This document shows positions 9,831 to 20,869 of a stretch of 64,000 nucleotides of DNA, piece by piece (position 1 is the stretch's first letter; the number at the start of each line of letters is the position of its first letter). A program made the translations under genes and the position numbers. The notes under the pieces are model-generated. The model made no database searches, was not told where the DNA came from, and saw only the letters and a program-made list of their open reading frames with translations. This DNA is from Ladona fulva (Eukaryota; Arthropoda; Insecta; Odonata; Libellulidae). The stretch is from contig KZ308677.1 in the NCBI GenBank assembly GCA_000376725.2, positions 447,670-511,669 on the forward strand, in the 5' to 3' direction.

Positions 9831-11892
9831 GACTTATATTCCGCATTTTCTTGAACAAAAAAGGCACACATTGCGGCAGTTTCGATGGGATTAAAAAATA
9901 CAAGATTGTAAGAAAAAAGGAAGTTCAATGAAGAAGTATGTACATACTTAAATACAAGGGATTTGAAACAGCTTTCATTTCCTTTGCATGCAAAGAGGAA
10001 GTCTGACCACAGTGATACAGAAGAGGTGAGATGAAAAAGATATTTCTCCAATAATTTTGAAACGCTGCGAATTTTCTCCGTGTTACGTATTTGTTACATA
10101 ATACTTCTATGAATAGGAATATTGCCGTGAAGTGGACGCATAACATAAAATAAACACGGAACTCCCTTCGAATTATTTGCCCTTGACTCATTGCCTTCCT
10201 AAGTACAGTTGCATTCAAAATTAACGCAACACCCAGTGGCGTGTCTAAGCGGCAAAAATCATATGAGTTCTGTATGAGTTCTTGACAGAAATCATAACGA
10301 GAATAATATTCCAAATAGAATATCATTTCTTCGGATTTATTTCTGGAGTGTTTACATAAGTTTATAAATGAGAGCGGGAGTCCCCTAACTCTACGTCTAA
10401 TTAAACGATATTTCCTCAAAGGAATAAAAATTTCCAGAATAAATACATAATCCTCTGCTTATCAATCCACCGCAATGGTTTCCTCCATTTTCAGAAGTCA
10501 GTAATTTCCCGAGATACTCTCCGATTTCATTTCCAACGGAGGAAATGATAAAAGTGCGGGGAATCTCCTTCACTGGAAATACATTTTCTTCTATAAAAGA
10601 GAAAGATAAAGATGATGCATGTACATTTTGTATAATTGTGTAAATTTTTGTGAATTCTGTCAAATTAGACAAAATATTGGAACAGGGAGTGGTTTATTGT
10701 GAGGTCATCTACATCGGCTTGCGCATACAAACTACAGTATCCGGCATTTTAAAAGCGCTACAGTTCTACATCTAAATTAAGTTCGTATCTTGATGTCATA
10801 ATGGAGTACGAATAAAGTTCGTACGTGGGAAAGTTCGCATGTGGAGCGGTTCGTAATTCGAGGTACCGCTGTATTTATTTATCGCCCGTGGCCATCTTGT
10901 CTCGCTCTCGTCATCGCAGTGCCATTGTTCACGAATCGGATTTAGAAAACCGCTGCGGTTGTCATGGAGCTATTTCAGGTCCTCTGGACCGACAGCGGCG
11001 TCCAATACTAACACCCTCTTGCATCTGAGGCTGCCAAGCGAATCAACCGAAGAGACAATGGATTAATTATTGCGTGACAGCGCGTTTCGTATTACGCGTG
11101 ACTCATTCCGCGATAGCGATTGTAGCATTGGTTACGATTCACCCGGATTCGTGTTTACCAACAATCTCATTAAAGTCTCCACGGACTGTTGTTGGGGGAA
11201 ATCGTTACCACATCCTGTTCTCCAATATTGAATGAATCCATTTCTGCGGTTGTTTTACTTTTACGACGAGGTTAGGCCAAAATGACCGCAATTCCACATA
11301 ACCTCTACTGATATTACGGATTATAATAACATCAAAAATTATTGAGGAGTAATTAGTCACTGAAATGACATTTAAGCCATCTTTGCTGGCAGAACATGCA
11401 ACCGATGTTGACGAAAACTCCATTTCTACCTTAGGCGGATAGTAGTGTAACCGGGGTAACAAGGATGTAATTGTTGGTTAGTGTTCACAAGGTAATAATT
11501 TGATAGAATTCTACATTAACATTATAGCTGAGTAATTTTCATAAATTCTTCGAAATAAGTATTCTACTAATAATCATTCATCTCTAAGGAATCACAACAC
11601 TTTCAGCATAAGCTACACAGAGGGTGGGGCTTATGCGCAAAGGCAAACGTGTAAGATGAGGAGTGCGGTAGTTTGCATCCTTACAGAGGCAGAATGCTAA
11701 AAATGGAGTAAGTGTATAACAAATAGCCACTATGAATAACACTTTTTATAGCATACGTACAGGTTGAGTTCAACATCGCTCATTCATATTATCCAAGAGA
11801 AGACAAAAGTAAATAAAAATACATTCTTATGAAAGAGTGATGAAATTCACTCCACTAATTGAGGCAACAGATTGCAATAGGAATCGATCTGC
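9831..11892. other. no recognisable gene; one solo transposon end
   Basis: Minus-strand frames of 85-164 codons (9794-10672) show no motif I can name and are rich in phenylalanine and serine, as expected from reading AT-rich DNA. A tract near 10800-10875 resembles a Tc1/mariner-type terminal repeat and is listed separately. Confidence 0.4.
10800..10875 (-). repeat. solo terminal repeat of a DNA transposon (GGTACCTCGA type)
   Basis: On the minus strand it reads TACAGCGGTACCTCGAATTA, with CGAACTTTATTCGTACTCC further in. The same end occurs at 49510-49572 (GGTACCTCGACTTACGAAC). Ends of this kind belong to widespread IS630/Tc1/mariner or pogo-like elements. No partner end is found nearby. Confidence 0.55.
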
Positions 11893-12415
11893 GTCCAGCC
11901 TATCTGTAGTCCGGGTGACGGCTTAATTGGCCGCCCCTTAAAATTCCTGATTTGCATGTAAAAATTAATTTGAAAGACAGACAAACAAGCGTTTTATGAC
12001 TTCGTTCCCCAGCTTACAATGGGCACAAAACACCAGTGACAATTAATTATGCATAATCCGTATGCTGACGCAGTGAATGGTCATTATGAGTTAATAGTTC
12101 ACATTACTTTTGATTATCTTAACAGCAACAGTCTCCAGAAGTGTCAATAAAACCCTCATAGCTATTTGCAGATTAGGAAAGACTCCAATCAAATATATCC
12201 GATCCAAAACCTGGAGAGGTTTTATTCTTGGCACGAGAAAATCTTTTATCGATTCTAATTCTTCGATTAAATCCACTGCACAAATATTCCCTTAAGTCGT
12301 ACGTATCACACAGAAATTAACAAATAACATTGTAGTAGTAATGATAATATCGGTTGGCTATACCTCTGTTACCGCCCTTTAGAAGCCGCCGCCCGGATGC
12401 GATGCACCCATAGGT
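11893..12415 (-). mobile_element. hAT transposon remnant, copy 2
   Basis: It is collinear, in reverse, with copy 1 at 1.9 kb. The right side (12375-12412) holds GCCGCCGCCCGGATGCGATG and the left side (11897-11945) holds CCTATCTGTAGTCCGGGTG and GGCCGCC. Inside is a transposase scrap. The element stands directly beside the PIF/Harbinger-like element. Confidence 0.7.
12091..12276 (-). pseudogene. hAT transposase fragment
   Basis: A 61-codon minus-strand frame contains DLIEELESIKDFLVPRIKP, then VFPNLQIAMRVLLTLLETVA. The second part matches the hAT block FPNL.IALRILLTLPVTVASAERSFS, and the frame breaks just where AERSFS would follow. It overlaps the equivalent frame of copy 1 (ELIKELESIKYFLVP), which keeps the next portion instead. 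Not functional. Confidence 0.75.
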
Positions 12416-12647
12416 GTTATAGGCCTGTTATTCAGTCCTATCTGTTATAGGCCGTGTACAAGAGCCTTACACACGGGGACATTCGTGGCGTCCACCACTG
12501 GCGGTCAGAAATAGACGCCAATTCAGTTGCCAGACAGTAGGATTATACAGTATTGGCTTCCACTAAAATTCTCCAAGTGGCTCCAGTACTGAGTGAGATG
12601 TTCGGAAAGAGTGAATCAGGAACTGTCGTAGGTATTTTAGTAACAAA

Positions 12648-13099
12648 ATGGATAGTGACGAAGAGTACGAGGAAGCCTTTGATGAGGCCATTGGTGAAGT
12701 TGTTATTTGTTTGAGTGAAGAACTGCAAGAAATATTACATAAAAGTAGAGTGTGGGTGAAGGACTGGGTGGGTAGAAGAGATAATTTTGGAGCTTCAACG
12801 ACACTATTTCGATAACTTGCCGAAGAGGATCCTCTTGAATACAAGAGACATTTAAGAATGAGTGTGGAACAGTTTAACGAGCTGTTAAGTTTGATTGAAC
12901 CTGAGATATCCAAGAAAGATACAGTAATGAGGAATGCCATTCCTGCCCGACAAAAACTAGAGGTTACTCTTCGGTACTTGGCTAGTGGTGACAACTTCCA
13001 ATCTCTAGCATTACTTTTTCGCATTCCAGCCACCACCATTTCAAGATTTATTCCAGAAGTCCTTAAAGCAATAATCACTGCATTAAAAAAGTACATCAA
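12648..13099 (+). pseudogene. PIF/Harbinger transposase N-terminal fragment (HARBI1-like)
   Basis: From ATG 12648 the frame reads MDSDEEYEEAFDEA and on to a single in-frame TAA at 12813-12815. It resumes in the same frame with LAEEDPLEYKRHLRMSVEQF, KKDTVMRNAIPARQKLEVTL, RYLASGDNFQSLALLFRIPA, and TTISRFIPEVLKAI...KYIK. The DTVMR, IPA.(R/E)(Q/R)L..TLR(Y/F)LA.GD.F.SL and STIS-like helix-turn-helix blocks are hallmarks of this family. At 13098-13105 AAGGTAAG is an excellent splice donor immediately after YIK, so this was probably exon 1. The following sequence (to 13292) is open but carries no family motif, and no exon with the DDE core follows. Confidence 0.85.
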
Positions 13100-13329
13100 G
13101 GTAAGTTTGCTATTCTTGAACACTGTATTGCGTAAATATATTGTACGATGTCTCAAAGGTAATCTGCTATTGAGTAATATTTACAACTCCGGAAAAATGA
13201 AACAACTAAATATGGCATTTATTTTTGCTGCTGCTTTTATTTTTCTAATAAAATACTCCATGAGCGCCAGAGAAAATTTCCATTTACATTAAATTTCTGT
13301 AAATAAAAACCCCTTCTTGGGTAACATAG

Positions 13330-13751
13330 TCCACACTGCCGTTCTCATCTTCAGAAACACCGTCGCATGCTGACAGCATGGGGGAGAGCAAGGGTTGCGA
13401 TGCGGTTTCCATGAATTTCAACCTTTCCTTCGTGATTAATGACTGCATTTTCTCCAGTAATACAACTTAACTTCTTACGGGAAGTTTTCTTTATTGGCCC
13501 GCGATTTGTTTCCCGAATACGTCGTATTCGTCCAGCTCTTTTTCTGAAGCTGAAGGCCGATTTTCAGCTATTTTTTGCAGTTTAGTGATGGCGATTTCAA
13601 CTTTTGACATTTTACTTAGGCGGCGTTTCTTTGCGCATGGTGTTTGGAATATGGTTCCTGTCGTTTCCAAAGTATCATCATCAGTTGAAATAACAATGTC
13701 CTCAGCAGACTGCTGTCTATTGCGCAGAATTAACTCAACACTCACTATCAC
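13330..13751 (-). pseudogene. Harbinger partner protein (MADF/Myb-like) C-terminal fragment
   Basis: The minus-strand frame from 13751 contains KMSKVEIAITKLQKIAE and ends DEYDVFGKQIAGQ at a TAA near 13491. In the same frame after the stop, KLPVRS, VVLLEKMQSLITKERLKF and METASQP follow to about 13370. The EYDxFGKxIA motif followed by a helix of LP...LLEKM type is the usual tail of the DNA-binding partner in PIF/Harbinger elements. The DNA-binding domain itself is not present. At least two in-frame stops make it a pseudogene. Confidence 0.7.
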
Positions 13752-14045
13752 AACAACTTACTTCCACCGCTTCAGGTGATCTACTGGCGTCCAGTGCATG
13801 TTAAGACATGTCTACTAGTGGCTACCACTAGGTCATGTGACCTGTCTGTGGACGCTCCAGCCGCCACTAAACTCAAACATGTCTGACTTTAGTGGCCGCC
13901 AGTAGCTACTGGACGTTGAAGCGGCTAGTACCCTTATGCATAAGAAAAGTAGAGGGGAATTTATTGGCAGCCAATACTGAACGCCATTAATATCCCCGTG
14001 TACAAGAGCCTTATAGGACGGCGCGGTTTTGACAAGAAGTAGGCC

Positions 14046-15455
14046 AAAATTAGAATCGTACTCATTTGACTGAATTTAAAGAAAAATTTTGAATAAATGA
14101 TACAGAATGAAGTAACTGTCACTGACAGCAATGGACCAGACGAAGGAATGAAAAAGGCTAACACAAAATGGAAGATTTCAAAGGGATTTCATGGTTATCA
14201 CTAAAGATTTCTGGCAAATACGGCAAGAATTAAATAGAATACTAACATTAAAACATAGAGACTGAATGAAGAGGTAACCTATAGCAGTAGAAGTAGTATT
14301 GGTTTTAACGGTGTCTCAATAGCTGAGGCTATTTCTTAGTGATTATGAGCGGGCTATTTGGTGTACATATTGTCGAAATAACGCATCAGTGCAGAATGCG
14401 CAACAGCCATGCGATTCGTAGACTTCAGAGGGGTTATTGAGACAATGTGTGAAATGTTACGCAATGGGAATAATTTTCAATCATTGAAATTCGTCCCTGA
14501 AATCTTCTTAAACACGTTGCTTCTTCATTCATTCTCACAAGCAGAATGGCTGAAATCCGTCCTTCCTTTTGGACGAGTTCCATCAACTGTATTCTGCATT
14601 TAATGACGGAGGTTACTGAGCAAGATTTGCCGCTATCGTAACGAATGCGAAAGAAGGAAAACGGAGCTTATGATGGAAATATTGACGTTGATTAAGGTCT
14701 CTCCTTTCTGAGTGCTACGAAAAGTGTTACTCGTAGGGCCATTGTACTTCTCTTACATGGACTTGTTCCATCTGAAGGACTCTGTTCCTACGAGGAAAGC
14801 ATATTACTTCACTCCTCATCTAGCCTAATAAGATTCACTCCCTATGCAATGCTGTCATTGTGCTTCACTAACGTGGACTTGTTCCGCATTCTGTCTCAGT
14901 GAGGAAAGCAATGGAAAAGTACCTCACTCCTCATTCTACCTAGTCGTCTAAGCCCCCTCTCCAAAGCTTTTAAATGCTTTTGGTCGATCAATTTTGCGAG
15001 AGGCAAATTGATTCAATCACGGATATAACGTACGTTTCCAAACGCACTCGTTTGCCGAGCGTGACATTCACTGATGCACGCTAATGAAACAATTTTCGAC
15101 ACAATCTCATCTTCTTTTGGTTATGAGGAAGTGGTTAGTATTCTGTTTGAAAGAATTTCGGCCTTGAGGATTCGCTCGCCCTCCTCATTCATTCGGAAAT
15201 TTCACTTTCTGTTGCAAACGTCCACTCGTGCCAATGGACCTTATTGGTGGCCCTCGTTCTTCCAAGTCGGAAATTCTTTTGGGACGCACCATAAGACCGT
15301 CAGAATAACTTCTTGTGATTTACAAATTATTCCCTAATATTTACATTATAACATAATCTGTTATCTGACATTTTATCTGCCTAATATTATAGGCAGATAA
15401 ACTGTTTATGTGACATTTCCACCACAAATGTATTATTAAAAATATATTATATAAA
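14046..15455. other. no gene; imperfect tandem duplication
   Basis: No gene is recognised. Two related blocks of about 95 bases lie at about 14735-14832 and 14850-14945. They share CATTGT(A/G)CTTC, TGGACTTGTTCC, GAGGAAAGCA and CTCACTCCTCAT. A weaker third resemblance lies at 50615-50660. A hairpin at 15372-15401 is listed separately. Confidence 0.45.
15372..15401. repeat. perfect hairpin
   Basis: Arms TTTATCTGCCTA and TAGGCAGATAAA are perfect complements of 12 bases around a 6-base loop, ATATTA. No gene precedes it and it lacks a T-run, so it is not an obvious terminator. Confidence 0.95.
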
Positions 15456-16644
15456 ACCGTATTTCCCGGCTCATGAGATGCACTTTTAAAATATTTAATC
15501 CAAGAAAAGCCTGCGTCTTATAGGCCGAAGGTAAGCATTTTTTCTGAGGTAGCCATACAATAGTAATTGAGAACAATGATGCTCTAAGACTCGTGGGTTT
15601 TATATTCTAACGAGCTGTAAGTGCCCGTTGATTCTCAACGGGGAAAATAGAGATGGGATTAAATAAAGTAGTCCTATAGGGTAGATACGTAGATGTAGAT
15701 TTAGAAACGAAAAGAATATTTAGATGCTCCATCATTTTGAAATCCCGTTGCCAAAAATGAGCTGATTAATAAAACACTCCCAAATGCTCGTAGGTGTGTC
15801 CCTGCGATTCGTCAATGAAAATCATTCGCAAATTCAGATGTGCAAGTGCAAATTCTAATAACTCAGAGAATTCCCCTCCTCTTCATATCGTCAATTCTTG
15901 CCACAGCTTCTAAATGGGCCTAAATACACTATGCATTCTTATGGGGAAATGCATAATCTCGGAATCAGCAATCGCATTGGTCGTAAAAGAGACGGACTGT
16001 TTACAACCTCAAAACCTCTGAAAATATTTGTATATTTCATCTAAATTCTCGTAACTCGGAAATGAAAGCGATATTCCACGGCCATGATAAGAATTTGTAT
16101 TCAATTTCCCTTCTTTTGGTACTTATCTCTATTTCATAGACTATTCCTTCTAATTTAATTTTGCAAAAGAAAGAAATTCTATAACCGATAAAATTGAACT
16201 TTACGTGTATTTCTTATGGAAATCTATCTGAACGATCTTGGTTCAAACCCGCAAAGTTAGGGAATAAAAAGGTGACAAATCTTCCTTCCGGTTCTCAGAA
16301 AACCCGTATTCAAAGTTTGACGCAAATCGGACAAACGGTGTGGACTCCAATCTCAGACAAACAAACAAACAAACCCACAACATTTCTGCTTTACATATTT
16401 CCAATCCAGACAAACAAACACACTAACCCACAGAATTTCTGCTTTAAATTTATATATACATTCTCGCAGAAGCCTTATTAGCAATTTCACGTTTTTCTTT
16501 CATTCTTCCGTAAGTTAAAATATCGTTCCTTTGTTTCGCTTATAAGAAGCTTATGTTCTTGTGTGTGTAATCTTTGCTTCGTCCACCTGAAAACCACGGT
16601 GCGTCTTAAAGGTCGGTGCAGTCTTATGGACAGGAAAATACGGT
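15456..16644. mobile_element. DNA transposon or MITE with ACCGTATTT ends, carrying a nested repeat C
   Basis: The left end is ACCGTATTTCCCGGCTCATG with AGATGCAC. The right end on the opposite strand is ACCGTATTTTCCTGTCCATA with AGACTGCAC. A second inverted motif, GCGTCTTA, is present near both ends (15513-15520 and 16601-16608). Ends of this sort, announcing a 'TAAGACGCAC' motif, are common in animal DNA transposons, but I cannot assign the superfamily. No transposase remains. Repeat C copy 2 occupies most of the interior. Confidence 0.65.
15611..16459 (+). repeat. repeat C, copy 2
   Basis: Starts CGAGCTGTAAGTGCCCG with the CCCGTTGATTCTCAACGGG hairpin. It is collinear with the long copy at 53.4 kb up to an AAAC-rich tract, CCCACA and ATTTCTGCTTTA. 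The terminal motif is duplicated here: CCCACAACATTTCTGCTTTA near 16372 and a CCCACAGAATTTCTGCTTTA form near 16426, each after an AAAC tract. Confidence 0.8.
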
Positions 16645-18655
16645 AATAAAAATGCTTTGTGCGCTGATTGATTTCTTCGGCGTCCAAATATTCCGGTGGA
16701 GCGCAGAATTTCACGTCAATGGCGCTAAAATGGCCAAACGAACGTCATTAGAAGCGGCGTCGTAACCGATAGGAAGTTAGGGAGGATTTGGCAAAGGCGA
16801 GAGAGTAGCCATGGAGACGCCGTTTCGCAAAGGGATTCCGCAATAATGACAGCGAGGAGCTCAATCGGGTCAGAGCATGAACTTCCGCTGAATGGGACAA
16901 TGGGGAGAAAGCCACGGTTGCAAGAAGCATCCATAGTGACTTCGAGAATTGTTTTTGTGGCATTGGAATGTGGATCGAGAGAAAGCGCGATGCATCGAGC
17001 GATCGTTAAAGTATCAGAATATGGAACGTGAAGAATTTAAGGAGACATTTGACAACCGAGGGAACTGATGGAATGATGATCGAAATCATGACGATGAAAG
17101 TATATGGCAACAGCAACAGTGAAATCTCGATCTAACGTTCTCGCTTTGAGCGTTTTTCCGGCTCTCAAGGTGTAACTTTGAGGTCCAGTAACATTTATTT
17201 CTGTTATATATTTTTCCGTTTATGGAATTGTCCGTTTGTAACGTTTTCTCCGCATCGTAAGTATTTTAAGTCCCCACCTACGATTGCTTCCGCTTATAAA
17301 GTGACAGAATATGAGAATAAAAGTTATGATTACCGAAAAGGAACAACCTATACTAACTCCATTAAGTTTCTGTGTGTTGAACGACCCGAGTGATCCACTA
17401 AATTTCTTTGTTTTGCTTCCAATATGCCCTACTGGGTTGCAATGACCATAAAAATACTGATATGTACCACGCACTAGATTTCACTTTCATTAAATTACTC
17501 CATCAATCTCCTACTCCAATTACATTACATTACATCAAACCCCTTTCGCCTGTAGCATAAATGCTTTCTCTTCATAATCCGAATGAGAAGCACATTCTAT
17601 GGGAATTCTCATCAATGAAATTCTTTACATCTTTATGACTTACTTCTTACATACGACCTTTCTTAAAATATGACCCATCCGGAGGAAATAATTAATACAA
17701 CTGATGCATGAACTCTAGACTGTGTAATAAGCGTCTTGTTCTGATAATGATCATGATCATATATATAGTCAGCTGTGAATATGTATACGATATTGTGTTC
17801 CTGTTTTGGGAACGATATTGGAGGTTAACCTAAGGGTGAGGGATTCCTTTTTTACGTCTTCCCCAGAGGATGTTGATTGATTGCAACTGCAGTGGAATCA
17901 TCATAAAGAGTAAAAGTAACACTTCTACTTTTTCTAAAAGCTTCCAATTACCCCAATTTAATAGCAATTCAATTTTTATAAATGTACATGCTGAGTTCTT
18001 TTGTTACATCAGAAAATTTCCAAAATGCTTAGGAAATTTCCCGACACCCTAGGAGAAAATACCCCGAAAGAATAGTTCTTCCTGGTATTTAATGTTTAAT
18101 GTATTTACGTTTTGTAATTCAATTTGTATAATTCGACAGTGAAAAGTCAATGTTTGACTTAGGGACAAATAAAACCAAATCTCAATTTTGATGTAAACAG
18201 TAAAACAGTTTCATTTAAGTAACTGGATGGTGTTTAAATCAAAATTTGATTCGTTTTATACACTTTCCGTTGATGCAATATAAATTGACATTTAAAGTAT
18301 CTACTGGATACAAATACATCTTTAAGATGTTAACGGTTTTAAGGATTTTCCGTTAGGAAAACTTCATTTATCGATGATCTATGCTGTAATAAAACCTAGG
18401 GCACTCCTAAATATTGTGAAAATTCCGTAACCACACTTCCCTATTTAGGAAAAATATATCTTAAAAAATAGCGTATAAGCATAATGCCCCAGACCGTGGT
18501 ATATATCATTTGTATGCAAATGGAATTCAATATTATCGCATCTATTTTAGCATTTAATTCTACTTGATTGTACGCAAATAAAGATGCTCTTCGTATTATC
18601 TTTTGTTGCTCCGTTATTTGCGAACAATACTAAATTGCATATTTTGCAATAGAGT
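16645..18655. other. no recognisable gene
   Basis: Includes a slightly more GC-rich stretch (16680-17100) with frames of 60-75 codons on both strands and no recognisable motif. The rest is AT-rich and featureless. Confidence 0.45.
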
Positions 18656-19365
18656 TCGTGCGTTACATTAAATACATAGGAGTTACACTCAGCAGTAGTT
18701 TATCGTTCAAGGAACATATTTGAGATACTATACGAAAGACGAATAAAATCGAAAGATTAATAAGTAGAACCCTGAGATGATGTCCATCTAAATTCAAAGA
18801 AATTGCGTATTTTTCCCTCATTCGACCAAGTCTTGAATACTGCTGCGAAATCTGAAATCCACACGAAGTAGGGTTGGTCTCAGATTTCGAGACGGTTCAA
18901 CAGAGCAGCCCATTTTGTCAGTGGAGATTTCAGGTTCGACAGTAGCGTTTTGGCCATGATAAAATCACTCGGGTGGAACTCACTGTAGGAGAGAAGATCT
19001 GTTTACCGACGAAAGCTTTTCGAAAAATTCATCGGTCCAGAATTTTTTGGTAGTAGTAGTATTGTTAAAAGTGCTTCGACTGCTTTGGTCATTTCGCACG
19101 TAGGAATCGAACCCGGGACCGCTTTCGCCGAAGTCGAACGCATAGCCCAATTGGCTATCCGGGAGCCCCAGAATTTTTAAGCAAAGTAAAAGATATCAAT
19201 TCCGTTAAAAATCTTCGAGAGGCGAAGACCAAGCCTTACAAGGAAATATTCGCTAAAACAGATAGTTACGTCTGGTCGTTCTTTCCGACTAGCATCAGAG
19301 AAGATAATAGGGTAGATACGGTAATACCGCCCCTGCCATACGCCACTGGCAGCTTCCGGGGTACA
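18656..19365 (+). mobile_element. LINE-B fragment interrupted by a SINE
   Basis: Reads KYIGVTLSSSLSFKEHI, IAYFSLIRPSLEYCCEI, a frame for FVSGDFRFDSSVLAMIKSLG and RRKLFEKFI. The SINE at 19048-19167 follows. Then the ORF end resumes with VWSFFPTSIRED and a degenerate 3' stem-loop (CCCCTGCCATACGCC...GGGGTA, 19331-19364). Frameshifts and stops are frequent. It is the closest relative in the window of the 9.0-kb LINE-B. Confidence 0.8.
19048..19167 (-). repeat. tRNA-derived SINE-1, copy 2, inserted in LINE-B
   Basis: On the minus strand the head has A box TAGCCAATTGG and B box GGTTCGATTCC, then GCGAAATGACCAAAGCAGTC and a tail of AATACTACTACTACC, matching the 5.7-kb copy. It is bounded by an 11-base target duplication, CCAGAATTTTT, at 19037-19047 and 19168-19178, so the insertion is precisely defined. 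Confidence 0.92.
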
Positions 19366-19473
19366 AATCTAAAATCTAGTGTTGTTTCTTTGTCATACAT
19401 CATTTTCGCACATTTTTGCCCATCTAACATATGAATTTGGTCGACTGTCGATTGATGGTTAACTATAGTTCGT

Positions 19474-19598
19474 AAAAAGGATTCTCGGGTTTCCAACCAG
19501 GTTAATTCTGGAGACATGTTTGTCGCCCATCTGGAATTAACTTGGTTGGAATTAAGTTGGTAAGAATTAACCAAGTTGGAAACCCGAAAATCCTTTTT
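19474..19598. repeat. long inverted repeat
   Basis: Arms of 35 bases (19474-19508 and 19564-19598) pair at 32 positions, starting AAAAAGGATT and including CGGGTTTCCAAC. The 55-base loop contains further copies of GGAATTAACTTGGTTGG-like sequence, so alternative pairing is possible. No protein is encoded. Confidence 0.9.
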
Positions 19599-20238
19599 AC
19601 ACAGTATCCACCAGGAAAGCTGAAGATCTTTATGTTAACTATAGTTGATTGATATAGCTAATTGATACATCAACTGTTCTTATAATAGATAATCTTTGGT
19701 ATGATCTTTACTTCATATTATAAGAAATTCAAACGAGGTTATTGCGCAGTTCAACTCCTGTATTTTTTTCTCCACATGAATTAGATCATCGGAGAGAAAG
19801 AATATTCTGGGAGTTGACTCTTTTTCCATAATCAGCCTGCTGACCGTTTGCTTCCTGACCGCACAATCTGTCTTCGGACAGCTCACAGCGCTCACAACGA
19901 TAAACTGGCGACAAACAGATGAGTAACGCGTTCCGGAGAAGGCACGTGCTGCAAGCGTGATCTACGTCCTTCGATGTATCGCACTTCCTTTTCCTCCACT
20001 TCCGATTAATGCTGACGCCTTTTTGCGATGGTCTTTGGCATCCTTAGAAAGTGGTGCGCCTCAATTTAACCCAATGTCAACACCCTTGAGGTCCATACCT
20101 TAGGTCATTGCGTCTAGGAATTGCCGCAACAACGGAAATTCATTCGAAATGCCAACACGTTTGTAATGCAACAGCGTTTCCTGGAATCAACAGGATTTAC
20201 GTTATTCAACAGGAATAAAGTAAACTTTTAAGTAGAGT

Positions 20239-20445
20239 TCTACATCTAAATCTCCGTATGTACGCTGCAAGCCGCCTTTCGGCGTGTGGCAGGGGGTGCA
20301 AGCACTCTACTTCACTAATCGATTACTTTCGTGTATCGTTCGCGGAAAAAATGAGTTCTAGAATCGATTCGTTCAAGCATCTATTTCTCTGATTTTCCTC
20401 GCAGCATCAGAACGGCAGGGAGGACGCATTATATCGGCTTTTAAA
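20239..20445 (-). mobile_element. LINE-A 3' end
   Basis: On the minus strand it covers AAGCCGATATAATGCGTCC (equivalent to 30.35 kb), then the frame end with TTTTTTCCGCGAACGATAC, the stem-loop GCACCCCCTGCCACACGCC with GAAAGGCGGCTTGCAG (20266-20298), and the tail TACATACGGAGATTTAGATG. Confidence 0.85.
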
Positions 20446-20584
20446 TTTGTACTTTCTCTTTTTATTACTTAAATTTATCCTTCGTTAAAATCTTCTGTCT
20501 TTTAGAGATTCCCATCCTGTGTCCTGAAGCATCCGAGTAAGACTCACTGATTTCTCAAAACAGTTATTAAGATGTATTACGTGA

Positions 20585-20650
20585 TTACGCTGCCGCCAGA
20601 ATTTTGTCTAATTGCGGCGGAATTATGAAAATAAATAAATGAATGAATAT
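20585..20650 (+). repeat. retroelement 3' tail ending in (AAAT)n
   Basis: GCGGCGGAATTATGAAAATA followed by AAT/GAAT repeats resembles the end at 57.34-57.42 kb (GCGACGGGTAATTCCTAAAT). Tails of this type are typical of L2/CR1-like LINEs or their SINEs. The body is not recognised. Confidence 0.45.
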
Positions 20651-20869
20651 TCCTAAAATTAATTCTTGAAATCATAGCTTCCCTGCAGCACGTGCTAGAG
20701 TTATGAACAGCAAGCATTATATTTTCTGACCGACTGCCGAGATTAGATTTGAGGAGGTATTGCGTTAATGAGTATAAAGAACATAAGGATTACCTTAAAT
20801 ATGTATTTTTCCTTAAGAGCGACATCGTAAAGTATAATGTCTAGGCTTCGAAAGATAATCGCCATCGCT

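Larger units (their letters stand above)
12420..14045 (+). mobile_element. PIF/Harbinger-like DNA transposon, internally deleted
   Basis: A rightward transposase fragment and a leftward MADF/Myb-like partner fragment face each other, the standard two-gene layout of PIF/Harbinger elements. An inverted pair frames them: ACACGGGGACATT with TGGCGTCC at 12471-12506, and its complement at 13966-14001. Outside or overlapping these, GTGTACAAGAGCCTTA occurs near 12454-12469 and again near 13999-14014 in the same orientation, so the exact ends and target duplication are unclear. Subterminal DNA at 13780-13915 is unusually palindromic. The middle of the transposase, with its DDE residues, is missing. 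Confidence 0.75.

Noticed and set aside
9925..10672. Two overlapping minus-strand frames of 91 and 164 codons
   Set aside because: No domain, no conserved motif, composition as expected from AT-rich DNA, and no related copy in the window.
13950..14020. Direct repeat GTGTACAAGAGCCTTA as a target duplication of the Harbinger element
   Set aside because: Sixteen bases is far longer than the 3-base duplication of this superfamily, and the right copy overlaps the terminal repeat.
14409..14603. Frame with GNNFQSLKF, similar to GDNFQSLALLF of the Harbinger transposase
   Set aside because: Only about seven residues agree and the surroundings do not fit the family. Likely coincidence.
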